This document shows positions 1-5,905 of a DNA stretch of 8,088 nucleotides, one piece after another. This stretch comes from DASVCS01 sp036381495 (GTDB lineage Bacteria > Gemmatimonadota > Gemmatimonadetes > Longimicrobiales > RSA9): the NCBI GenBank assembly GCA_036381495.1, contig DASVCS010000129.1, positions 1-8,088 on the forward strand, read 5' to 3'. The position numbers were made by a program, and so were the translations under genes. The notes under the pieces are model-generated. The model worked only from the letters and a program-made list of their open reading frames with translations, was not told the origin of the DNA and did not search any database. How positions within the stretch are numbered: the stretch's first letter is position 1; each line of letters begins with the position of its first letter.

Positions 1-1
1 G

Positions 2-157
2 CCGGCGTTCCTCATCGACGCCACGCTCGCGATCGCCGCGTACCAGAAGGCCGGCGGCCCGACGTCGCAGGTCTCCGGCGACGTCGAGCGGATCCTCGGC
101 CGCCCGCCGCGCACGATCCGCGACTTCGCGCGGGATTACGCGGAGGCGTTCCGGTGA
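2..157 (+). CDS. NmrA/SDR-type NAD(P)-binding protein, C-terminal fragment
   Basis: This is a partial gene cut by the left edge; only the last 51 residues and the TGA stop are present. The visible end contains FLIDATLAIAAYQKAGG, then VERILGRPPRTIRDFARDYAEAF. This resembles the C-terminal tail of NmrA-like, atypical short-chain dehydrogenase proteins (NAD(P)H-binding oxidoreductases and azoreductase-like sugar-epimerase relatives), whose tail typically reads like V(E/T)..(L/T)GRP.R....FA.....F. The Rossmann nucleotide-binding motif would lie to the left of the window and cannot be checked. The assignment therefore rests on family resemblance of the tail alone. The gene converges on the propeller lipoprotein gene across about 160 bp that I read as non-coding. 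Confidence 0.6.
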   Translation, partial: PAFLIDATLAIAAYQKAGGPTSQVSGDVERILGRPPRTIRDFARDYAEAFR

Positions 158-300
158 TGCGGCGGGTGGGATTCGAGCGCTGAACCCTGTTCTGCCGCGC
201 TTCGACCCCGACGCGCGAGGGCGTCGCCGTCTCGCGGCGGATGTCGGTGTCCACGCTCGCCACGGCCGGCCAGTGGAGTGCGGGGGTGAGCGTGCGGCGG

Positions 301-316
301 CCGGCGCGCGCGCCGG
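301..316. terminator. 16-bp perfect palindrome just past the lipoprotein stop
   Basis: CCGGCGCGCGCGCCGG is a perfect palindrome. It begins one base beyond the TGA stop of the lipoprotein gene (minus strand) and lies in the gap between two convergent genes. It could fold as a 6-bp all-GC stem with a CGCG loop and act as an intrinsic-like terminator in either direction. No T-tract follows, so a Rho-independent role is uncertain. CG-rich palindromes of this size also arise by chance in such GC-rich DNA. Confidence 0.35.
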
Positions 317-317
317 G

Positions 318-1454
318 TCACTGCGGCGGCACGGCCGTCGGGTTCCGTGCCTCTCCCGGAAGCGCGATCGCGTGGACTGCTTCGGGCGCCTCGGGGTCCA
401 GCCACCGCAGCGAGGGCGTCGTGCCGTCGTAGGCGACGAAGACGATCCGGCCATCCGCGAGCCAGGCCGGAACGCCGTCGCTCCCCTCGCGCCGGGTCAG
501 GCGCGTCACCACTCGGTCGCCCGGGCGCAGCAGGTAGAGTTCCGCATCGCCGTCGCGGGTCGACGCGAAGGCGATGCGCTCGCCGTCGGGGCTCCAGGCG
601 GGCTCGAACTCACCGCCGTCGCTCCCCTCGAGGAACGTGGCGGCGCCGCCGCTCCAGAGATAGAGGTCCGGGTCGCCCCCGGCGGTCGAGACGAAGGCCA
701 GCGTGCGGCCGTCGGGGCTCCACGCCGGGGCAACCTCGAGCGTTCCGTCGTGCCCGTGTTCCGGGTCGGGCCTCTCGGCTTGGCTCGCGTCGGCGTTCGC
801 GACGTAGAGGCGCGTGAGCCCCGAACCGCGCACGAACGCGAGCCGCGAGCCATCCGGTGAGAGCGCGGGGTGCTTCTCCGGTACGCCGGTTGCCGTCAGC
901 CGCCGCTCGCCGCCGCCGGCCAGCGGCAGCGCGTACAGCTCGTCGTTTCCGTCGCGGTCGCTCACGAAGACGACGACGTCGCCGGCGATGGTCGGGTCGA
1001 AATCCTCGCCCGCGTGCGTGGTCAGCCGCTCGATCTCGCCGCCGTCGAGCGCGGCGCGGTAGAGGTCCCGGTTGCCGTCCACCACCATGTCGAAGAGGAT
1101 CGCGGGCGGCGCCGCGACGTCCAGCCCGCGCGTCAGCTCCCGCCCGTCGTAGGCCGCGGTGACCCGGATCGAGCCGGCACGCTCGAGCCGGAGCGTGTCC
1201 CCGCGCAGCGTGCCGGCATCGGCCGGTTCGACGGTCCAGGCGACCGCGGCGGGCGGTACCGTGTCACCGGCCGCTTCGACGACGCGCAGCAGGAGCGGTA
1301 GGCCCCGCTCGAGCCGCCCGATGGCGACGATCTCGGCCGTGCGCGGCGTCGGATCGGCGGGGTCACGGCACGCCCCGGTCGCCAGTGCCACGCCGGCGGC
1401 CAGGGCGCGAAGCACGACGGATGACGGGTGGACCGCTTTCGCGGACCGCATCAT
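318..1454 (-). CDS. TolB/PD40-type beta-propeller lipoprotein
   Basis: This 378-residue exported protein is probably anchored to a membrane as a lipoprotein. Residues 1-29 form a signal peptide: basic start, hydrophobic stretch VVLRALAAGVALATG, then Cys29 in the relaxed lipobox ATGAC. Residues ~40-115 look like an Ig/BIG2-type beta domain (VAWTVEPADAGTL, GSIRVTAAYDG), common in front of propellers. Residues ~118-365 carry five TolB/WD40-like PD40 blades: DFDPTIAGDVVVFVSDRDGN, HPALSPDGSRLAFVR, APAWSPDGRTLAFVS, EPAWSPDGERIAFASTRDG, VPAWLADGRIVFVA. Such proteins usually bind proteins or peptidoglycan-linked partners; no catalytic motif is seen. Two ATGs are adjacent (1454 and 1451). AGGAG lies 4 nt from the first and 7 nt from the second, so 1451 may be the true start. 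The gene is divergent from the LuxR regulator, which could control it. It is not TolB itself: there is no TolB N-terminal domain and no tol cluster here. Confidence 0.85.
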   Translation of the reverse strand: MMRSAKAVHPSSVVLRALAAGVALATGACRDPADPTPRTAEIVAIGRLERGLPLLLRVVEAAGDTVPPAAVAWTVEPADAGTLRGDTLRLERAGSIRVTAAYDGRELTRGLDVAAPPAILFDMVVDGNRDLYRAALDGGEIERLTTHAGEDFDPTIAGDVVVFVSDRDGNDELYALPLAGGGERRLTATGVPEKHPALSPDGSRLAFVRGSGLTRLYVANADASQAERPDPEHGHDGTLEVAPAWSPDGRTLAFVSTAGGDPDLYLWSGGAATFLEGSDGGEFEPAWSPDGERIAFASTRDGDAELYLLRPGDRVVTRLTRREGSDGVPAWLADGRIVFVAYDGTTPSLRWLDPEAPEAVHAIALPGEARNPTAVPPQ

Positions 1455-1487
1455 CGGGCTCCTGTTTCCATATCCCGTATCCAATCC

Positions 1488-1516
1488 TTGTCCGGGGCTC
1501 GCAGGCACGCCATCTT
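1488..1516 (+). promoter_or_regulatory. Candidate leaderless-type promoter of the LuxR gene
   Basis: TTGTCC (1488-1493) and CATCTT (1511-1516) are separated by exactly 17 bp, as in a sigma70-type promoter. The -10-like element ends 7 bp before the ATG at 1524. Transcription would therefore start at or next to the A of the start codon, giving a leaderless mRNA. This fits the absence of any Shine-Dalgarno-like run before that ATG. The -10 matches consensus at only three of six positions, so this is a suggestion. The 69-bp gap also has to hold the promoter of the divergent lipoprotein gene. Confidence 0.35.
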
Positions 1517-1523
1517 GTGCGAC

Positions 1524-2444
1524 ATGTCCCTGAAATCTCGCGACTGGCGCAAGGTCCTGGCGCTGTGCGGCGAGCTGGCCGAAATCTCCGAGGACGATCC
1601 GGCCGCCGCCGCGCACCACGCCCTTGCCTCCGTCTACCGGCTGATCGGCGCCGACGAGGGGTTCATCGTATTCAGCGTGCTGGCGCTTCCCGAACGGCGC
1701 GAGACGGACCCGCTGCGCGGTTGGCGGCCGGTGCAGGCGCTGTACGAGGGGCGGGCGGAGGACCGGCGGCGTGCGGCCGCGGCGTGGTACCACGAGCCGT
1801 CACGCCTGCTGGAGGACTTGCCGATGCGCCGCCTGGCCCGCAGGGTCGCGGGCGCCGCGCGCACGCGGACGCTCCTGCGCCGGCATCTCATGTCCGATGC
1901 GGTCTGGCAGCGCCAGCCGTACGTGGCGGAGTTCCTACGCTCGCTCGGGATCCGGGACCGGATCCAGAGCGTGTGCCCCGTCTCGCCGCGGCTCCAGGCG
2001 ACGCTCACGATCGACCGCGCCGGGCGCGGCCGGGACTTCGGCGCGCGGCAGCGTGCGTTGATCCACACCGTCATGCTGCACCTGCCGTGGTACTTCCGGC
2101 GGCTCGCCCGCCACTTCGCGCTGCTCGACCCGCCGACGCCGCGGCTGTCCCGCAGGGAGCGGGAGACGCTGCGGTGGCTCCTCACCGACCGCTCGGAGCG
2201 CGCCATTGCTCAGGAGATGGGCCTCGCCGTGGCGACTGTGCACCAGTACGTCCTCAGCCTCTACCGCAAGCTGGGCGTGAATGGCCGGCTGGAGCTGCTG
2301 GTCCGCCACGGCGGCGGTGTCCCCGCCCATCCCGGTGAGGCGATCCGGCTGCCGCCGTTCGCAGCAGCAAAGGGGCTGCGGCTCTCGATCAGCGGCCTGC
2401 CGGATCGGGAGTCGGGTACGGCCCACCGAGCGCCGCCAGCGTAG
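1524..2444 (+). CDS. LuxR-family transcriptional regulator
   Basis: This 306-residue DNA-binding regulator ends in a LuxR/FixJ-type helix-turn-helix at residues ~208-262. The motif reads LSRRERETLRWLL..RS...IAQEMGLAVATVHQYVLSLYRKLGV, matching the family pattern LT.RE.EVL.L...G.....IA..L..S..TV..H...IY.KL.V. Residues ~1-200 form an alpha/beta sensory-like region. Its last part (LTIDRAGRGRDFGARQRALIHTVMLHL) resembles the end of GAF/PAS-type input domains, where it leads into a long helix before the HTH. No receiver aspartate or autoinducer-domain signature is evident, so the ligand is unknown. The ATG at 1524 starts the plausible protein; no ribosome-binding run precedes it and the transcript may be leaderless. 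A TTG at 1515 is an alternative. The ~45-residue tail after the HTH is longer than usual. It is divergent from the lipoprotein gene, a likely target. Confidence 0.85.
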   Translation: MSLKSRDWRKVLALCGELAEISEDDPAAAAHHALASVYRLIGADEGFIVFSVLALPERRETDPLRGWRPVQALYEGRAEDRRRAAAAWYHEPSRLLEDLPMRRLARRVAGAARTRTLLRRHLMSDAVWQRQPYVAEFLRSLGIRDRIQSVCPVSPRLQATLTIDRAGRGRDFGARQRALIHTVMLHLPWYFRRLARHFALLDPPTPRLSRRERETLRWLLTDRSERAIAQEMGLAVATVHQYVLSLYRKLGVNGRLELLVRHGGGVPAHPGEAIRLPPFAAAKGLRLSISGLPDRESGTAHRAPPA

Positions 2445-2456
2445 CCCGCCGGGCGC

Positions 2457-2488
2457 CGCGGTCGGGGGACGGCGGTCCCCCGACCGCG
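2457..2488. terminator. Bidirectional hairpin terminator between convergent genes
   Basis: The arm CGCGGTCGGGGGAC (2457-2470) is followed by the loop GGCG and a perfectly complementary 14-nt arm ending at 2488. It lies 12 bp past the LuxR stop and 22 bp past the stop of the RCC1-repeat gene coming from the other side. The stem is long, perfect and almost pure GC. Neither side has a clear T-tract, so it fits a hairpin-type bidirectional terminator or mRNA-end stabiliser better than a textbook intrinsic terminator. Confidence 0.75.
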
Positions 2489-2510
2489 ACGGTTCAGCCC
2501 GCGATCCCGC

Positions 2511-4289
2511 TCAGTCCTCCGGGGCCGCCGTGGCCGCGACCACGACGGGCGTCAGGCGGTTCGTGGTCGTGCCGTCGCCGAGCTGACCTTCATCGTTGGC
2601 GCCCCAGCAGTAGATGGGGCCGTCGGAGCTCACGGCACAGGTATGCGTGTCGCCGGCCGACAGCGAGGTGAAGCTCACGCCGGCGGGCGCGCTGACCGGC
2701 ACGGGCGTGTCGTGCTGGGTGGTCGTGCCGTCGCCGAGCTGGCCAGAGCCGTTGTCGCCCCAGCAGTACGCCTGGCGGTCCGAGTCCAGCGCACAGGTGT
2801 ACCTTTCGCCCGCGGTGAGCCCGGACAGCGTCACGCCTGCCGGCGCGCTCACCGCGACAGGGGAGTTGGACGATATGGCGGCCTCGCCATCGCCGAGCTG
2901 TCCCTCGACGCCGCGGCCCCAGCAGTACGCGTTGCCGTCCGAGCCTTCGGCACAGGTGTGATACCAGCCGGCGGCGAGGCCGGACAGCGTCACGCCGATC
3001 GGCGCGGCAACCTTCGTCGGCGTGAGGCTTTGCGCGGTCGAGCCGTTGCCGATCTGGCCCAGCGTGCCTTGGCCCCAGCAGTAGACATCGCCACTCGTGG
3101 CCCGCGCACAGGTGTGCCGAAGACCCAGTACGACGGACTCCCAGGCGGACACCTCCGTCGGCTTACTGACCAGGACCGGGGCGTTGGCGTCGTTCATCGA
3201 GCCATCGCCCAGTTGGCCATAGGTGTTGTCGCCCCAGCAGTAGAGGTCGTCCGTAGAGGAGATCGCGCACGTGTGGGTGATCCCTGCCTGGATCTCGTCG
3301 AACTGGACGCCGACCGGAAAGCTTACGTCGACCGGAACCAAGCTACTGTTTCCGCTGCTGTCCGCATCGCCGAGCTGGCCGTCCGCGTTCACGCCCCAGC
3401 AGTACGCGTGGCCAGTCAATCCCGCGATGGTACAGGTGTGATTGTGACCCGCGGTGGCGTTCGACAGGGTCCTGTCCGCCAAGGGCAGGCCGCTCACGTC
3501 CACGGCGCCGGGCACGCTCCTCGAGTCGCCCGTGCCGTCGCCCAGTTGGCCGGCGGAGTTCTTGCCCCAGCAGTAGATGTTCCCATCATCGTCGTCGCCG
3601 CAGGTGTGTTCCCCGCCCGCCGAGACTTCGGCCAACACCACGCCGTACTCTTCATCGTCCGGCACGGGCGTGCTGATCAGCACGCTGAACTGGAACGTGG
3701 TCGCGCCGTTCAGCGTGAACTGCCACGTCTTCGCGGCGCTCGTCTCGCCCGAGGTCAGGATCTGGTCGCCGCCCAGGTCCGCGCCCGCGTACGCGTAGTA
3801 CTTCTGCGGCTCGGTGCCCGTGAAGACGGCCGAGCCGTCGTGGTTCGCGACGACGACGCCGTTGTTCGGCTCATCGACGAAGAAGACCCGCACGCCGGCG
3901 GCCTGGGGGGTGGTGCCGTCCACCGTGCCCATCGGCTGGAGCGTGAGGTTCTGCACCGTGACGTCCGCGCTCCAGACGTCGGACGCCACGGTGGGCGTGG
4001 TGTTCGCCAGGCGCACGAAGTGGTGCTGGCTGCCGATGACCACCAGGTCCATGTTCGGCCCGCCGGCCGGGCCGGTGGCGTCCGCCGGCCCGCACGTCAT
4101 GCCGCCGCCCTGGCCGACCTGCACGGTGCAGACCAGCAGCGCCGCCAAGGTGGACTCGGGCGTATCGGCGGCGCGCTCGGTCTCGAGCGGCGAGGCGGAC
4201 TCCTCCGCGCAGCGGGCGGCGAGGAGCAGCGCAAGGCCGAGCAGCGCCGTGCCCCGCGCCCAGGGTATGGAGTTCGTTGACCGCATCAT
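2511..4289 (-). CDS. Secreted seven-bladed RCC1-repeat protein
   Basis: This is a 592-residue exported protein. Residues 1-27 form a signal peptide (MMRSTNSIPWARG, then LLGLALLLAA). Cys27 follows Arg, so it is a poor lipobox and signal peptidase I cleavage is likelier. Residues ~80-212 form an unrecognised, probably beta-rich region containing three N-x-T/S-like stretches and FFVDEPNNGVVV. Residues ~218-592 hold seven RCC1-type repeats of about 52-56 residues, each with a ..HTC(n9)CWG..N..GQLGDG core. The cysteine pairs are 230/240, 286/297, 341/351, 394/404, 446/456, 499/509 and 551/561. Seven repeats close one propeller, as in eukaryotic RCC1, but there is no reason to expect guanine-exchange activity; bacterial secreted relatives are generally presumed to mediate binding. 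ATGs lie at 4289 and 4286, and GGAG is 4 and 7 nt away, so the second may be used. The gene starts 60 bp after the lasso-like peptide gene and may be co-transcribed with it. Confidence 0.88.
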   Translation of the reverse strand: MMRSTNSIPWARGTALLGLALLLAARCAEESASPLETERAADTPESTLAALLVCTVQVGQGGGMTCGPADATGPAGGPNMDLVVIGSQHHFVRLANTTPTVASDVWSADVTVQNLTLQPMGTVDGTTPQAAGVRVFFVDEPNNGVVVANHDGSAVFTGTEPQKYYAYAGADLGGDQILTSGETSAAKTWQFTLNGATTFQFSVLISTPVPDDEEYGVVLAEVSAGGEHTCGDDDDGNIYCWGKNSAGQLGDGTGDSRSVPGAVDVSGLPLADRTLSNATAGHNHTCTIAGLTGHAYCWGVNADGQLGDADSSGNSSLVPVDVSFPVGVQFDEIQAGITHTCAISSTDDLYCWGDNTYGQLGDGSMNDANAPVLVSKPTEVSAWESVVLGLRHTCARATSGDVYCWGQGTLGQIGNGSTAQSLTPTKVAAPIGVTLSGLAAGWYHTCAEGSDGNAYCWGRGVEGQLGDGEAAISSNSPVAVSAPAGVTLSGLTAGERYTCALDSDRQAYCWGDNGSGQLGDGTTTQHDTPVPVSAPAGVSFTSLSAGDTHTCAVSSDGPIYCWGANDEGQLGDGTTTNRLTPVVVAATAAPED

Positions 4290-4349
4290 CCGTCTCCGTT
4301 GTCTGGGGACCAGTGTTCGGGTGTCGAGGTCCGGGGAGAGCCCCGCAAC

Positions 4350-4580
4350 TCAGCCCAAACGACGGGTCGGATCCGGGAGGTCGAGGAAACCGAAACCACC
4401 CTCGTCGCCGCCGATCGGGGACTGGAGCGTCAGATCGCGCAGCGGGGGCAGCACCTCGACGGCCGGCGCGAGCCACGTGCGGCGCGCCGGATCAGTCGTG
4501 CGCACGGCGCGGGAAGACGCGGCCGAAGAGCCGGTTGGGGCCGCATCGGCCGATGATTGCTTCGGCAAGTGTTCGTACAT
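4350..4580 (-). CDS. Candidate lasso-type RiPP precursor peptide
   Basis: This gene encodes a 76-residue peptide with high G/C at codon third positions. GGAGGG (4588-4593) lies exactly 7 nt before the ATG at 4580, which fixes the start. Residues 1-34 are polar (Ser/Ala-rich). Residues 36-51 read WLAPAVEVLPPLRDLT. This reproduces the spacing of the lasso-peptide leader signature YxxPxLxxxGxxxxxT, with Trp for Tyr, Val for Leu and Pro for Gly. In lasso leaders the Thr is the penultimate leader residue. That puts cleavage after Leu52 and a 24-residue core starting QSPIGGDEGG, with Asp7 and Glu8 where the macrolactam acceptor is expected. Gln at core position 1 is unusual (Gly is typical). No lasso cyclase, cysteine protease or RRE (PqqD-like) gene is in the window, so the partners must lie elsewhere or this is an orphan. 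It could alternatively be another RRE-guided peptide or a non-RiPP small protein. Confidence 0.5.
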   Translation of the reverse strand: MYEHLPKQSSADAAPTGSSAASSRAVRTTDPARRTWLAPAVEVLPPLRDLTLQSPIGGDEGGFGFLDLPDPTRRLG

Positions 4581-4624
4581 GGCGCAACCCTCCGTCAGAT
4601 TGCCGTTCTCGCCTCGAGGACCCA

Positions 4625-4644
4625 CATCCCCTCAGGCGGGGATG
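4625..4644. promoter_or_regulatory. Leader hairpin upstream of the peptide gene
   Basis: CATCCCC (4625-4631) and GGGGATG (4638-4644) are perfect complements around a 6-nt loop, 45-64 bp upstream of the peptide start codon. If transcription starts upstream of it, it would be a 5'-UTR hairpin of modest stability and might affect translation or stability. No known riboswitch fold is recognised. Confidence 0.3.
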
Positions 4645-4703
4645 CCCGGGCCGCACGTACGGACCGGGCTCGAGTCGATGATAGGCAAGCGGAAGGCGCG
4701 CCG

Positions 4704-4725
4704 CATTCCACCAGATAGTGGAATG
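4704..4725. promoter_or_regulatory. Perfect operator-like dyad CATTCCAC-N6-GTGGAATG
   Basis: Two perfect 8-bp arms flank the spacer CAGATA. The site stands out as comparatively AT-rich in very GC-rich DNA. It is 124-145 bp upstream of the peptide start. Its size and half-site spacing suit a dimeric HTH repressor. The regulator is unknown; the LuxR protein in this window is a conceivable but unsupported candidate. Confidence 0.45.
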
Positions 4726-4944
4726 GAAAGCCGTTGACCGTCCGGCGCCGGGGCGCGCTTCACGGTCGAGTTGTCGGCGGGTGGCGGCGCGCCGGGTTCG
4801 GAGCGGAGCGAAGCGACGACGGACTCGGCGTGACGCCGGTCCCCGCGCCGGTCACCGGTCCGAGGGGGGCGAGCAGGTGCTCCGTGTCACGGCGACGGTC
4901 GCCGCTTGGAGGCAGCGGTCTCGATGCCCTTCGTCCGCCCTCCC

Positions 4945-5127
4945 TCAGCCCTGCGCCGGCCGGATCGTGTACCGCACGACCCACGGCACGTCGGACTCGT
5001 CGGGGTCGACCGCCCAGAAGACGTCGCCGCGGTGCGGCATCATATCATCGACCTCCCGGGCGGGTGCGGCGGTCGGGGCCCGGCTCGGCCGGCGCGGGAT
5101 CTCGACGAACATACGCGGCCACATCAT
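4945..5127 (-). CDS. Small hypothetical protein, last gene of the TA/tfoX operon
   Basis: This 60-residue ORF begins about 15 bp after the stop of the TfoX-domain gene on the same strand, so it is probably co-transcribed. Third codon positions are almost all G or C, like the real genes around it. The sequence ends MMPHRGDVFWAVDP, then an acidic turn and WVVRYTIRPAQG. RGDVFWAVDP resembles the first strand of MazF/PemK-type proteins (RGD(V/I)(W/Y)WVDLDP), but the protein is far too short to be a complete MazF and lacks the rest of that fold. Several starts are possible: TTG 5136, ATG 5127, ATG 5124 and ATG 5112. None has a strong ribosome-binding run; 5127/5124 follow a weak GAG. The function is not recognised. 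Confidence 0.45.
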   Translation of the reverse strand: MMWPRMFVEIPRRPSRAPTAAPAREVDDMMPHRGDVFWAVDPDESDVPWVVRYTIRPAQG

Positions 5128-5142
5128 GCCGCTCAACCCGAT

Positions 5143-5472
5143 TCAGCGCGCCTTGCGCCTCTTCGGCTTCGGCTCGGGGACCTCGCGCTCCGTCGCGCGG
5201 AAGAGGGTGGAGAGGAACTCCGCGTCGTCGACGTACGCGTCGACCAGGAAATAGGGCTTGGCCCCGGGGTACGGGGGCGCTTCGACCGGCGCCTCGAGGA
5301 GCGCGCGGCCGGCGGCGGTCGGTTTCAGGAAGAGCCGGTCGTCACAGACCAGCGCGACGACCTTGTTCCCGACGTAGATCGCGTACTCACCGAACATCTT
5401 CCTGTGGGAGACCTCTCCCACTCCGCGCAACTGCTCGCAGATGAACTGGACGAGACCTGGATCGGATGCCAT
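5143..5472 (-). CDS. TfoX N-terminal-domain protein
   Basis: This 109-residue protein consists essentially of one TfoX_N domain. Recognisable parts are the N-terminal helix (LVQFICEQLRGVGEVSHRKMF), the GEYAIYVGNKVVALVCDD strand pair, RLFLKPTAAGRALL, and the late YFLVDA...D segment, followed by a Lys/Arg-rich tail (PKPKRRKAR). In Haemophilus the full-length TfoX/Sxy protein activates competence genes with CRP. Stand-alone N-terminal-domain proteins like this are widespread and their role is mostly unknown, so a competence role should not be assumed. GAGG lies 5 nt before the ATG at 5472, supporting the start. The gene begins 28 bp after the stop of the upstream PIN toxin gene in the same direction, suggesting co-transcription with the antitoxin-toxin pair. 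Confidence 0.85.
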   Translation of the reverse strand: MASDPGLVQFICEQLRGVGEVSHRKMFGEYAIYVGNKVVALVCDDRLFLKPTAAGRALLEAPVEAPPYPGAKPYFLVDAYVDDAEFLSTLFRATEREVPEPKPKRRKAR

Positions 5473-5500
5473 GTCAGCCTCGGATTCGGAAGGGCGTCTC

Positions 5501-5893
5501 CTACACGATGACCTCCACCCGTGCGCCGTGCCCGCGCACCCGGCCGAGCCGCGCATCCCGCGTCACGAGCGGAGCGTCGAGCGCCTCGGCGAGGGCGATG
5601 TAGGCCGCGTCGTACGCGGTCACGTTGCGACGAAGCTCCCAGATCCGGCCGAGGAAGAGGTGGTGAGGGTACCGCTCGATCGTGAGGTCCGCGAGGTCCG
5701 CCAGCGCCTCCGCGCCGCGGCGGCGCGACAGCTCGCCCCGCAGCTCGTACCGCCGCAGCACCTGCGCGACCTCGAGGTCCAGCAGGTGCGGCGCGTGCAG
5801 CGTCGAGGCCGAGAAGAGCCGGGTCTCGACCCGGGGCGCGGCCTCCGTGCGCAGCAGGACCTCGAGCACCGCCGAGGCGTCGGCGACGACCAC
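5501..5893 (-). CDS. vapC: PIN-domain toxin (VapC family)
   Basis: This 130-residue PIN-domain protein is expected to be a Mg2+-dependent ribonuclease, the toxin of a type II pair. The four acidic residues of the family are visible: Asp5 in VVADASAV, Glu41 in LLDLEVAQVL, Asp95 in TAYDAAYIALAEAL and Asp113 in LVTRDARLG. The length is typical. The start is GTG at 5893, with AGGAGG 8 nt upstream; that ribosome-binding site overlaps the antitoxin's TAG stop, so the two genes are 12 bp apart and probably translationally linked. The protein most resembles the VapC subgroup paired with FitA-type antitoxins. The RNA target cannot be read from sequence. The gene is followed 28 bp later by the TfoX-domain gene. 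Confidence 0.9.
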   Translation of the reverse strand: MVVADASAVLEVLLRTEAAPRVETRLFSASTLHAPHLLDLEVAQVLRRYELRGELSRRRGAEALADLADLTIERYPHHLFLGRIWELRRNVTAYDAAYIALAEALDAPLVTRDARLGRVRGHGARVEVIV

Positions 5894-5905
5894 CGGCGCG
5901 GCCTC

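Larger units (their letters stand above)
4581..4944. other. Gene-free upstream region of the peptide gene
   Basis: No convincing gene is seen across these 364 bp: the open frames on both strands are Arg/Pro-rich and lack ribosome-binding sites. It contains the peptide gene's Shine-Dalgarno run (4588-4593), a short hairpin (4625-4644), a perfect 8-bp dyad (4704-4725) and a weak GC stem (4890-4904, CGGCGAC facing GTCGCCG). The last lies downstream of the small ORF that ends at 4945 and might terminate the operon coming from the right. The promoter of the peptide/RCC1 unit should be here, but I cannot place -35/-10 boxes with confidence. Confidence 0.55.

Noticed and set aside
273..860. Plus-strand open frame opposite the propeller lipoprotein
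   Set aside because: It is antisense to a gene with strong PD40 motifs and has no start signal or recognisable family.
1455..1793. Upstream extension of the lipoprotein frame
   Set aside because: It overlaps the divergent LuxR gene antisense; the signal peptide and AGGAG site place the start at 1454/1451.
2590..3590. DNA repeats recurring about every 155 bp (CCCCAGCAGTA)
   Set aside because: These are the in-frame codons of the conserved YCWG motif of the seven RCC1 blades, not a separate repeat element.
2643..4280. Long open frame on the plus strand opposite the RCC1-repeat gene
   Set aside because: It is antisense to a gene with clear repeats and signal peptide, is Arg/Ala/Val-rich with no recognisable domain, and its apparent repeats are shadows of the RCC1 repeats.
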